Shown here: positions 1 to 6,433 of the stretch, piece by piece
How positions within the stretch are numbered: position 1 is the first letter of the stretch
Layout: each line of letters begins with the position of its first letter
NCBI GenBank assembly: GCA_009392095.1
Contig: VFHF01000178.1
Location: 1-10,174, forward strand
Direction: 5' to 3'
Origin: SAR202 cluster bacterium
GTDB lineage: Bacteria > Chloroflexota > Dehalococcoidia > Lucifugimonadales > UBA3495
DNA length: 10,174 nucleotides
The notes under the pieces: generated by a model
The model's database searches: none
Told to the model about the DNA's origin: nothing
Seen by the model: the letters and a program-made list of their open reading frames with translations, nothing else
Program-made: the position numbers and the translations under genes

Positions 1-262
1 ATTTTCGAAATCGCCTATCGCCCTGGAGAATTTATTACGTATTCGATTAATTGATTCGTCATAATATGGATGGGGATTTCCGCGAACTATCAAGTGCTCG
101 CACTCTATTGTTTATCCGAATATTTGACACCCGACGAATCCCGAATTAAACTCGCCTCACCTTAAATGTGTCGGTACTCTACGCGGTAGGTACTCAACAT
201 AAATTAATGGCGACACAAGTTCGTTTTTGGCCAGCGAATTAACTAAGGGAGCGGAACTCTAG
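1..262. other. AT-rich upstream region without a recognisable gene
   Basis: No convincing coding frame is visible on either strand. The stretch is clearly richer in A and T than the rest of the window. It contains the promoter candidate at 124-152 and the ribosome binding site of the downstream coiled-coil gene. It may carry further control sites for a neighbouring gene outside the window, but none can be named. Confidence 0.6.
124..152 (+). promoter_or_regulatory. Sigma-70-type promoter for the coiled-coil gene
   Basis: A perfect -35 box TTGACA (124-129) is separated by exactly 17 nt from TAAACT (147-152), which matches TATAAT at four of six positions. Transcription would start near 159, leaving a leader of about 100 nt before the ATG at 263. 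The call rests on sequence match only. Confidence 0.6.
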
Positions 263-1093
263 ATGGCAGAAAACAATCAAGAGTCACAGGGGCTCGACGC
301 CAGCACGCAGCCAGATGCGCCTGAAGACAAGCAATCGATGTTGCTCAAGCTCGCCGAGCGTACAGTTATCCAGGCCGAAGCTTTGGCGCAAGAGATCACT
401 GACCACGCCAAACAAGAGAGCGAGGCGGCAGGTGCCAAGATCATCGCTGAAGCTACTGAGAAAGCGAAAGCTGAAGCAGATCAGACTATCGATTCCGCTA
501 AACGCCGCAGTGAGACCCTCGCCAGCGAGGCCGCCACCGAGGCGATCGCAGAAAGCGAGAAGACGCTGAACAACGCGCGTTCTGAAAGCGAAAAAATGGT
601 GAGCAAGGCCCAATCAGATAGCGAGAAGATGCTCACCAAGGCTAAAGAGGACAGCGAGAAGGTTCGCAGCAAGGCCAAGGCCGACAGCGAAGCGGACTTA
701 ATCACTGCCCAATCCGATGCCCAAGAGATTCTCGGCAAGGCCCGGCAGGAAGCTCAGGCCATCATTGATGTCTCCCAGACACGAGCCGAAAGCACTGAGT
801 CCAACGCCAGGCTCCAAGCGGAGTTTCTCATCAGACAGACGACTCAGAACGTCACCGATGGGATTCGCGCCTCGGTGATGGAGATTTGCAACAACCTTCT
901 GCCCACAGTGGAAGAATTCGGGAAGAACTCCCCGCAGGCGCTTAACACTGAACCCGAAGGATCCAACGAAGCGCCCATGTTGGAGAGCGCCGACTCTGAT
1001 GAAGAACATGCTCCCTCCACCAACGGTGTTGACGCTGATTCTTCGGAGAAACCTTCCGGAAACAAGGCCAAAGCTTCCAAAAGGGCGGCCTGA
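263..1093 (+). CDS. Hendecad-repeat coiled-coil protein of unknown function
   Basis: The 276-residue protein is not recognised as a named family. Residues 1-25 are polar and probably disordered. From about residue 30 to 200 it is a long helix rich in Ala, Glu, Lys and Ser. Repeats of 11 residues are plain: Ser-Glu-Lys recurs at 98, 109, 120 and 131, with related units at 142, 153, 164, 175 and 186. Hendecads of this kind make slightly right-handed coiled coils, as in F-type ATPase b subunits, DivIVA-like and LEA-like proteins. Residues 200-220 hold a short hydrophobic helix with one Cys. The tail from 225 is acidic and ends in a basic Lys-rich patch. There is no signal peptide or membrane span. 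The ATG is fixed by an in-frame TAG just before it and by AAGGGAG about 11 nt upstream. A scaffold, polar-localisation or envelope-associated role is only a guess. Confidence 0.8.
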   Translation: MAENNQESQGLDASTQPDAPEDKQSMLLKLAERTVIQAEALAQEITDHAKQESEAAGAKIIAEATEKAKAEADQTIDSAKRRSETLASEAATEAIAESEKTLNNARSESEKMVSKAQSDSEKMLTKAKEDSEKVRSKAKADSEADLITAQSDAQEILGKARQEAQAIIDVSQTRAESTESNARLQAEFLIRQTTQNVTDGIRASVMEICNNLLPTVEEFGKNSPQALNTEPEGSNEAPMLESADSDEEHAPSTNGVDADSSEKPSGNKAKASKRAA

Positions 1094-1123
1094 GTCTCCC
1101 TTCAGGCTAGAAAGTTGGACAGG

Positions 1124-1155
1124 AAAAGACCCCCATGATGTGGGGGTCTTTTTTT
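1124..1155. terminator. Strong intrinsic terminator between convergent genes
   Basis: A 12-bp stem (core GACCCCCA/TGGGGGTC, loop TGATG at 1136-1140) ends in a run of seven T on the plus strand. The left flank AAAA gives a shorter T run on the minus strand. It lies between the stop of the coiled-coil gene (1093) and the stop of the TPR gene (1190, minus), so it can serve both, most strongly the plus-strand transcript. Confidence 0.92.
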
Positions 1156-1189
1156 GTCGCGATTTATCTCCTGACGTTGGCGACCTGAA

Positions 1190-2068
1190 TCACTGAGAGG
1201 AGCCGTTTCCACCGGTTGAGTCGCCTCCAGATCCCACCTTCAACTCGGAAACCTTGGCCAGATCCTGTTCCGATTCTTCGTAAAGACCCAAGCGGAGATA
1301 CATCACTCTCCGGTTGTGGTAGGCCTCAGAGTAATTTGGATTGATCCGGATCGCTTCAGTGTAATTTTCGGTGGCGCGTTCGTATTCACCCATCCCGGAA
1401 AGAATATTTCCCCGGTTTATGTAAACATCAGGGTCATTGGGGTCTAGACGGATGGCTTCGTCGTAATCCTCCAGTGCCCGGGCATGCTGCTCCAAGTCGT
1501 TGTAGGCGTTCCCCCGGTTGTTGTAGGCCGCAGCGTAATCGGGGTTGATTCTGATTACTTCGTCGTAGTCCTCAATGGCCCGCTCATTCTCACCCAGGGC
1601 GTGGTAGGCGGTCCCCCGGTTGCTGAAGGCTGGAACATTTTCAGGGTCTAAAGCTATGGCCTCGTTGTAATCTTCAATCGCGCGCTCGTGCTCGCCCACT
1701 GCGAGGTAAGCATTGCCGCGATTGTTGTAGGCCACCACGTATTCGGGATTGATACGGATCGCCTCGTCGTAGTCGTTGACGGAGCGCCAATGCTCACCCA
1801 GATCGTAGTATGCGATTCCTCGGTTGTTGTAGGCTGCGGAATACTGCGAGTTATGCTGGATGGCCTGGTCGTAATCCTCGATGGCACGCACATTCTGGCC
1901 TAGGTCGTGGTAGACGTTCCCCCGGTTGTGGTAGGCCTCGGAATACTTCGGATTGATGCGAACGGCCTCATCATAGCCTTCTATCGCACTCTCAAATTGA
2001 CCCAGTGCGTAGTAGGCCACCCCCAGACTGTAGTAAAACCCGGACCGTTCGGGCGTCGGATGGTTCAT
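1190..2068 (-). CDS. Tetratricopeptide repeat (TPR) protein
   Basis: The 292-residue protein is almost entirely TPR units of 34 residues. The loop signature (I/L)(N/D)P recurs with strict spacing: N39, N73 (variant Asn-Ser), N107, D141, N175, D209, N243. This gives about eight units from residue 7 to 278, most reading like AYxNRGxAYxxLGxxExAIEDYDEAI. A Gly/Ser-rich tail follows (279-292). TPR arrays form superhelical scaffolds that bind partner peptides and carry no catalytic activity, so the partner is unknown. No signal peptide is visible and no clear Shine-Dalgarno precedes the ATG, so the start is less certain than the rest. The repeats are nearly identical in the consensus residues, which suggests growth by tandem duplication of about 102-bp units. 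It converges with the coiled-coil gene and shares its terminator. Confidence 0.9.
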   Translation of the reverse strand: MNHPTPERSGFYYSLGVAYYALGQFESAIEGYDEAVRINPKYSEAYHNRGNVYHDLGQNVRAIEDYDQAIQHNSQYSAAYNNRGIAYYDLGEHWRSVNDYDEAIRINPEYVVAYNNRGNAYLAVGEHERAIEDYNEAIALDPENVPAFSNRGTAYHALGENERAIEDYDEVIRINPDYAAAYNNRGNAYNDLEQHARALEDYDEAIRLDPNDPDVYINRGNILSGMGEYERATENYTEAIRINPNYSEAYHNRRVMYLRLGLYEESEQDLAKVSELKVGSGGDSTGGNGSSQ

Positions 2069-2366
2069 TGCGGTTTTTTACGTTACGCTCAAGTTGAATC
2101 TGGGCCGGCAGCCGGGCCCATAGTTTTGATCACCGGTTTTCCCGCGCCCTCATCTTTGAGGCCGAGTATACCATTCAAGGTATACCATTCAAGCACGAAA
2201 ACAAGGGAGCACCTAGGGCCGAGAAAACCGTGATTGGGGCACTGTCGTACTAATACCAGACCGGGGTGGATTCATTGACCTGGCCTAGAGCGCCGGGATT
2301 CCCGGTGTATCGGCATAAATCGAATACTGTTATCCGTCCCAGAGGGCGGTTGGGGATAACCGGAAA
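2069..2366. other. Divergent intergenic region, TPR gene / selenothioredoxin gene
   Basis: No gene is supported here. The 298 nt hold the upstream regions of two divergent genes, a 14-bp tandem repeat (2166-2193), and a short perfect inverted repeat CCGGGA-T-TCCCGG (2293-2305). TTGACC occurs at about 2275, but there is no good -10 box at 16-18 nt from it. Neither promoter could be placed with confidence. Confidence 0.5.
2166..2193. repeat. Exact 14-bp tandem duplication
   Basis: GTATACCATTCAAG occurs twice in direct tandem, at 2166-2179 and 2180-2193, with no spacer. It may be a simple replication-slippage duplication or a paired binding site upstream of the divergent genes. The sequence alone does not decide. 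Confidence 0.85.
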
Positions 2367-3218
2367 ATGTCACGAATATTTGCTTTGCCAATGATGGCCG
2401 TTGTTTTGGGCTTGTTGGCTTGTGGGGCCTCCGCAACTAAGGCGCCGCTAGCTTCGACGCTTGCACCATCAACCTCAAGCGATGCGCAAGTTTCGACCCG
2501 TACACTGTCAAACACAGCTGCGCCCATTTCAAAGGTTAATACTGCGGGTGGCGCGGTAGCCACTCAGGCATCGGATTCGCTTCCAACTCCCGAGATCGGA
2601 GACACGGCGACACTTCAGACCGATTCGAATCCGACGGCGCCGGCTAACTCATCTGCGCCCGCAGGCGCCACGGCTCCGGAATCGTCACCTCCAGCGACTC
2701 CTGTACCTGCTCCAAATTCGCCTTCGGCGGCCGCTCCAGCGAAAGCGGCGATCATCGTAAACCAGCCTAAGGTTGGCATCGACGTCGGCAGCACCATCCC
2801 GCACTTTGAATTCACGTTAATTGACGGAACGCGGCAGTCAACGGCCCAGCTCGCGAGCCAAGGGCGGCCGGTGTTCCTATTCTTCTTTGCAACTTGGTGA
2901 CCGGTCTGCCGCTCCGAGTTACGGAGCCTGAAAAATGTCTACCCCGAGTTCGCGGACCGCGTAGATTTCTATTCCATTGGCCAAAGCCCATTCGAGAGCA
3001 TCGACCAATTGGAGTCGCACCGGATCAAAGAGGGTTACCTCTGGCCGATAGCTGAGATAGACACAGACGTGCTAAAAGGGTTGCGGGTTCTGCAGCAATC
3101 GACCAAGATCGCACTGGACCACCAAGGAATCATTACCTACCGGGCTGGCTACGCCGACGGCGGCGCACACAAGTGGCGCGAAGTATTCTCAGACCTCGCG
3201 AAGCGGGCCGGCGGCTGA
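2367..3218 (+). CDS. Thioredoxin-like (TlpA/ResA type) lipoprotein with selenocysteine at UGA 2898-2900
   Basis: Read through one TGA, the gene encodes 283 residues. Residues 1-19 are a lipoprotein signal (Arg3, hydrophobic stretch, lipobox LLAC with Cys19). Residues 20-135 form an Ala/Pro/Ser/Thr linker. From about 137 the TlpA/AhpC-like fold begins: Gly-Ser-x-Ile-Pro-x-Phe, then strand VFLFFFATW, then TGA at codon 178, then Pro-Val-Cys181. The motif is thus UxxC in place of WCxxC. The frame continues without another stop for 105 codons through typical family sequence (KIALDHQGII near 247-256) to TGA. A hairpin 16 nt after the TGA fits a bacterial SECIS. Such proteins reduce or oxidise thiols outside the cytoplasm. 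At the cis-proline position there seems to be Ser245. No strong ribosome binding site precedes the ATG. The alternative is a nonsense mutation of a Cys codon; the exact catalytic position, intact downstream frame and hairpin argue against it. Confidence 0.87.
2898..2927 (+). promoter_or_regulatory. UGA-Sec codon with bacterial SECIS hairpin (thioredoxin gene)
   Basis: After TGA (2898-2900), a perfect 6-bp stem GCTCCG (2911-2916) / CGGAGC (2922-2927) closes the 5-nt loop AGTTA. Sixteen nt separate the UGA from the loop. The second loop base is G. Known bacterial SECIS elements have an upper stem of at least about four pairs, a loop about 16-37 nt from the UGA, and a G among the first two loop bases. 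All three hold here. The element would bind SelB and lies within the coding frame. Confidence 0.78.
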
Positions 3219-3246
3219 GACAGCCCAACTGTTTCGGCCACCCGGA

Positions 3247-3321
3247 TATGCCCAGTTTGACTCCCCAGACCGCGAGTGCTGGATTTCCGAAAACCGAATC
3301 AGGCAGTTCCGGCTGGGCATA
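3247..3321 (+). repeat. Nine-bp inverted repeat downstream of the selenothioredoxin gene
   Basis: TATGCCCAG (3247-3255) and CTGGGCATA (3313-3321) are perfect complements separated by 57 nt. They frame most of the gap between the selenothioredoxin stop (3218) and the pseudogene start. No T run follows, so this is not an ordinary terminator. It may be a chance or regulatory structure. Confidence 0.4.
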
Positions 3322-3346
3322 AACATGCCAGAAACAGGGGGATGAC

Positions 3347-3807
3347 ATGCTGGCCAAACCGGTCCTCAAGATTGTCGGTCTGTTTCAGATCCCCAAAATC
3401 TTGCAGGTACTTTTACGTCTACTTACCCACGCCTCAATACTGACCGCAGAAGAGTTGGAAGCGGCTGGCTCGGTTCTGGGTCCAGAGGCAGTGCAGTACC
3501 CGAAAGTCAGGATTGCCGAGGGCGGGGTGATGACCGTGGTTTTCAAGATAAACGGCGACCGGGCGATGACCTTATTCCGCACCATCAACCTTCCCGCAAA
3601 GGGACATCATTCACGTGGCCACCTCAAACTGTTGGTGCACGAGCCCAGAAAACCGAGAGTTACACATACTGAGGCTGGCAGGGTCTGGCTGAGAAACGTC
3701 CGGGCAGCAAGCGGTTTAGCGATTTCAACCGTGAGCAGCTAGGCCAGATCGCTCAGGACTATTACGACGATGTCCTGACCGCCGGCCCACCCTCGACCGA
3801 CGAGTAG
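3347..3807 (+). pseudogene. Decayed zincin-like (HExxH, DUF4157-like) protein gene
   Basis: Two pieces of one family lie in different frames. The first (ATG 3347, AGGGGGA upstream) runs through LTAEELEAAGSVLGPEA, the YPKVRIAEGG region and FRTINLP to LLVHE near 3643, which is where an HExxH metal site should begin. The sequence then jumps. In the frame one base back, from about 3640, it reads RAQKTESYTY, then TGA (3670-3672), then GWQGLAEKRPGSKRFSDFN and REQLGQIAQDYYDDV to TAG at 3805. As I recall the family, about 20 residues spanning the second metal His are missing between the pieces. The TGA stands where relatives have Gly. A deletion that shifts frame plus a stop codon means loss of function. 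The family name is from memory; the two-frame structure is seen directly. A 131-residue product could still be made from the first frame but would lack the active site. Confidence 0.75.
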
Positions 3808-3867
3808 AAGCAGGCATTCAAGTCTCATATCGCGGACTTGCAGGCAGGGATTCTCTAGGCTGGTAGG

Positions 3868-4656
3868 CTAGAGACCCGATTTCGCCAAGAAATTGTTAAT
3901 CGGGCCACTGAACCGCCGGTGATGCTCGATGATACCCAGGTGTTTAGCTCCCTGAATTATCTCCGTTTGAGCCTTGGGCATAGCCAGGCCCATCTCTTGC
4001 ACCATTCTGGGCGTTGAACCTGGGTCGCCGTCACCGGTGATGATCAGGGTTGGCATGGCGAAGGATCCGTAGTCCAGATGGTGGTCTTCCGCGTTTGACA
4101 GAAGTTCATAGCTCTCAAGAAACCTGGCCGGGTCGTTTTTCTGCAACCTGGCAGTTATCTGGCGTTCCACGTCTGGATGGGCTGCCAAGAACTCCGGGTT
4201 GAACCACCTCTGCAGCGCCGATACTTCTAGTCCTTGCTGGTCGCCGTCCTTTGCTTGTTGGACTCTTAAAGACATCGCCGACCGTTCCTCAGACGTGCGT
4301 TGGTAGGTGGTGCTGATCAAGACCAACGCCGAAACGATGTTTGGGTAGGACGAGGCAAAATGCTTGGCCACCTGGCCCCCGAGGGAAAACCCTACCAACA
4401 CCATCTCTTCGATCTGGAGCTCTTCAAGCAGGGCCCGTAACTGGCCTATGAAGGGATGGAAAGTCTGGGCGCCAAGACGTTTATCGGTGTCGCCGTGCCC
4501 CAGCAGATCGTAGGTCAGCGTGGACCGGCCCGCAAAATCAGCCAGAATCGCGCCCCAGATGCTCTGGTCAAGGCCGACTCCATGGACCAACACGATTGGT
4601 CTCGTGCCTGGAGTCTCTAAATATTCGAATCGAGTCCCATGTGCATCGATGCTCAT
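3868..4656 (-). CDS. Alpha/beta hydrolase
   Basis: The 262-residue protein has the alpha/beta hydrolase fold. It shows the oxyanion-hole motif HGVG (25-28), YDLLGHG (49-55), the nucleophile elbow GFSLGG (Ser91), an Asp in the TGDGDPG segment (about 209-211) and the catalytic His239 in GAKHLGI. The Ser-Asp-His triad is therefore complete. Relatives include 3-oxoadipate enol-lactonase-type and other small ester or C-C bond hydrolases, but the substrate cannot be read from the sequence. A TTG start at 4704 would add 16 residues. I prefer the ATG at 4656: the homologous region begins there, AAAAGG lies about 12 nt upstream, and the longer form would overlap the promoter of the divergent monooxygenase gene. 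There is no signal peptide, so it should be cytoplasmic. Confidence 0.88.
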   Translation of the reverse strand: MSIDAHGTRFEYLETPGTRPIVLVHGVGLDQSIWGAILADFAGRSTLTYDLLGHGDTDKRLGAQTFHPFIGQLRALLEELQIEEMVLVGFSLGGQVAKHFASSYPNIVSALVLISTTYQRTSEERSAMSLRVQQAKDGDQQGLEVSALQRWFNPEFLAAHPDVERQITARLQKNDPARFLESYELLSNAEDHHLDYGSFAMPTLIITGDGDPGSTPRMVQEMGLAMPKAQTEIIQGAKHLGIIEHHRRFSGPINNFLAKSGL

Positions 4657-4691
4657 TGGCGTGGCATACCTTTTGACTAGTGCTGGATAAA

Positions 4692-4720
4692 TTGACACTC
4701 TCAAAATCAGGTGCTAGCGT
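4692..4720 (+). promoter_or_regulatory. Extended -10 promoter for the monooxygenase gene
   Basis: TTGACA (4692-4697), a 17-nt spacer and TAGCGT (4715-4720) line up. The -10 box is weak (three of six) but is preceded by TGC, an extended -10 element. The leader to the ATG at 4769 would be about 40 nt. It sits in the region shared with the divergent hydrolase gene. Confidence 0.5.
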
Positions 4721-4768
4721 CTGTTCTGCCGTGGGCGAACGACCACGGCATTCTATCAAGGAGACAAC

Positions 4769-5809
4769 ATGAAGTTTAGCAACTTCCTATTCCCGGAGAG
4801 CCAATCTCCTGACGGCGACTATGACGTCATTGAAGAATCCCTCCGGGAGGCAGAACTGTCCGAAGAACTTGGTTACGACGTGGTCTGGCTGGCAGAGCAC
4901 CATTTCGACGGGGGCTGCGCCTACGTGGACCCAACAACCTTCGCCGCAGCCATCGCCGCACGCACCAAGAAGATCAAGATTGGGTTCGCCGTGGCCCAGA
5001 TGGCCCTGCACCACCCCATCAGGTTCGCCGAGCAGATCGCACTGGTCGACAATATCAGCAAGGGCCGCATGATCGTTGGCGTAGGCCGGGGCACGGCCTA
5101 TAACTTCTACGAGTTCCGTGGGTTTGGCATCGACCCTGACGATTCCCACGAGATGCTCTTGGAAGTGGAAAATATCCTGCTCCAAGCCTGGACCACGAAA
5201 GACTACAAGCACAACGGCAAGTACTGGCAGTTGGAATTGCCCGTGTTGCGGCCACAGGTGTACCAGAAGCCGCACCCGCCCATGATTCGCGCTTGCTCCG
5301 GTCTGGAATCGACGCTGGAGATGGCCCGGGAGGGCCGGCCGTTCATGATGAACGTCCAGAGCGACGAGGTCACCGTCGAACGCATGGACCAATACCGGGC
5401 GACGATGTCCGACGCCGGCCATAACGATGAGACCGTGGCCTGCAATGTGGCCGACTCGTGGGTCTGGCGCAATATATTCGTGGCTGAGACCGATGCCGAA
5501 GCCGAGAAAGTAGGGATCCCCTACTTCCAAAACATGCGGTCCTACTTGCAGACCAACCGCGACCGCATGAACACGGCGGCGGAACTTGAAGCCCAGGCAT
5601 CTAGGATCGTCGGTTCGGCCAGGAATTCACTGGAACATGGAATAATCGTCGGCTCACCGGAGACCGTGACCGAGCGGCTTCAGAAGGTGCACGGCACCGG
5701 CGTTGGCGGCGTGATCATCCACTTCCGTCTGGGAGCCATGCCTTACGACGTCGCAGCCAACAGCTTGAAGCTGTTCGCCCAGAAGGTGGCGCCCAACTTC
5801 CAAGACTGA
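4769..5809 (+). CDS. Luciferase-like flavin-dependent monooxygenase
   Basis: The 346-residue protein belongs to the bacterial luciferase-like (LuxA/LLM) superfamily, TIM-barrel enzymes that use FMNH2 or F420. Visible landmarks are the N-terminal strand FSNFLFPE, ELGYDVVWLAEHHF (AEHHF at 42-46, typical of the LuxAB-like branch), the conserved segment around HHPIRFAEQIALVDNISKGR (81-100), VGVGRGTAYNF (103-113), and a late GSPETVTERLQK segment before the last barrel strand. Length is normal. The substrate is unknown; relatives oxidise alkanes, aldehydes, sulfonates or other organics. Expansion of this superfamily is a published hallmark of marine SAR202 Chloroflexota, which fits the window. AAGGAG (4758-4763) lies 5 nt before the ATG, an excellent ribosome binding site. 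It has its own promoter and converges with the FKBP gene. Confidence 0.93.
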   Translation: MKFSNFLFPESQSPDGDYDVIEESLREAELSEELGYDVVWLAEHHFDGGCAYVDPTTFAAAIAARTKKIKIGFAVAQMALHHPIRFAEQIALVDNISKGRMIVGVGRGTAYNFYEFRGFGIDPDDSHEMLLEVENILLQAWTTKDYKHNGKYWQLELPVLRPQVYQKPHPPMIRACSGLESTLEMAREGRPFMMNVQSDEVTVERMDQYRATMSDAGHNDETVACNVADSWVWRNIFVAETDAEAEKVGIPYFQNMRSYLQTNRDRMNTAAELEAQASRIVGSARNSLEHGIIVGSPETVTERLQKVHGTGVGGVIIHFRLGAMPYDVAANSLKLFAQKVAPNFQD

Positions 5810-5836
5810 GCGCCTTTCTGGCCAAGAGCGCAGCCC

Positions 5837-6286
5837 TTACTTCAAGTCCAGCAGTTCCACCTCGAACTTGAGGGTGGCATTCGGGGGAATCACGCCGCCG
5901 GCGCCAGAGGCCCCGTAGGCTAGGTCAGGGGGAATTATCAATTCGACCTTACTGCCGATGTTCATGGTCGACACGCCTTCGTCCCAGCCCTTAATCACCC
6001 GGCCGGCGCCCAGTGGGAACTCGAATGGCGTGCCCCGGTCGACTGAGCTGTCGAATTTGGTGCCGTCCAGCAGCCAGCCGGTATAATGGACCACCGCGGT
6101 CTTTCCCGATTCTGCCTTATCGCCGGTCCCGATTTCGATCACCTTGATCTGTAGCCCGGAAGCCGTGGTGGTGGTTTCTTCGTCTGCCATGTTTACCTCT
6201 GAGTTAGATTCGGAATCAAAATCGGAGGAAGACCCGCATGCGACTCCCAAGGTTGCCAAGAACACCAGAATCATGAGCCACCGCAT
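5837..6286 (-). CDS. FKBP-type peptidyl-prolyl cis-trans isomerase, probable lipoprotein
   Basis: The 149-residue protein begins with a signal-like stretch (Arg2, hydrophobic 4-16) ending in GVAC (Cys17), a near-lipobox with Gly at -3. An acidic Ser/Glu linker follows (18-42), then one complete FKBP domain (about 43-149). Its landmarks are SGLQIKVIEIGTG, the VVHYTGWLLDGTKFDSS strand, PFEFPLGAGRVIKGWDEGV and IPPDLAYGASGAGGVIPPNA. This is the common bacterial single-domain form that isomerises prolyl bonds. Here it should act outside the cytoplasm as a folding helper. GGAGGT lies 8 nt before the ATG. An internal Met33 could start a cytosolic form, but the strong ribosome binding site belongs to the longer one. 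The stop is TAA, 27 nt from the end of the convergent monooxygenase gene. Confidence 0.93.
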   Translation of the reverse strand: MRWLMILVFLATLGVACGSSSDFDSESNSEVNMADEETTTTASGLQIKVIEIGTGDKAESGKTAVVHYTGWLLDGTKFDSSVDRGTPFEFPLGAGRVIKGWDEGVSTMNIGSKVELIIPPDLAYGASGAGGVIPPNATLKFEVELLDLK

Positions 6287-6335
6287 GCCGTTAGACCTCC
6301 GCAGTTATGGAAATGCCGCCCGATCGCGCCCAAAG

Positions 6336-6344
6336 ATGTTAGCA
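6336..6344 (-). promoter_or_regulatory. Possible extended -10 element for the FKBP gene
   Basis: On the minus strand TGC precedes TAACAT, a four-of-six match to TATAAT with the TGn extension. No good -35 box lies 16-18 nt away. The call is tentative. Confidence 0.3.
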
Positions 6345-6363
6345 CAACGTGTATTTGGATGAA

Positions 6364-6407
6364 GTGACATCTCTATCCGATGCCAGGCATTTAGATTATG
6401 ATGTCAC
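6364..6407 (+). repeat. Eight-bp inverted repeat before the selenorhodanese gene
   Basis: GTGACATC (6364-6371) is the perfect complement of GATGTCAC (6400-6407), 28 nt apart. The second arm overlaps TATGAT (6397-6402), a five-of-six -10 match that would start transcription near 6409 and leave a leader of about 25 nt. The pair could be an operator or could fold in longer transcripts. No good -35 box accompanies the TATGAT. Confidence 0.4.
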
Positions 6408-6433
6408 CTACTTCAAATGGGGAGGCAGCATCG

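Noticed and set aside
2102..2122. GC-rich palindrome GGGCCGGC/GCCGGGCCC as a terminator
   Set aside because: It is imperfect, has no T run, and lies upstream of both divergent genes, where a terminator is not expected.
2898..2900. TGA as evidence for a genetic code in which UGA is read as an amino acid everywhere
   Set aside because: Several intact genes in the window end in TGA at the expected family length, so UGA is a normal stop and only the two catalytic-site cases need recoding.
3009..3218. Separate small gene starting with TTG
   Set aside because: It is the C-terminal part of the selenothioredoxin, in the same frame and with no ribosome binding site.
3670..3672. TGA in the zincin-like gene as a third Sec codon
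   Set aside because: It falls where relatives appear to have Gly, and the gene is also frameshifted with its metal-site segment deleted, so this is decay.
4787..5530. Long open frame on the minus strand opposite the monooxygenase (247 codons)
   Set aside because: It is a shadow of the GC-rich coding strand, with no recognisable domain, and the plus-strand gene is certain.
5808..5836. Possible bidirectional terminator between the monooxygenase and FKBP genes
   Set aside because: GCGC..CTT/AAG..GCGC can pair with a bulge, but there is no T run on either side.
6398..6433. Longer N-terminus for the selenorhodanese from ATG 6398
   Set aside because: GGGGAGG sits 8 nt before ATG 6434, and 6398 overlaps the probable -10 box.
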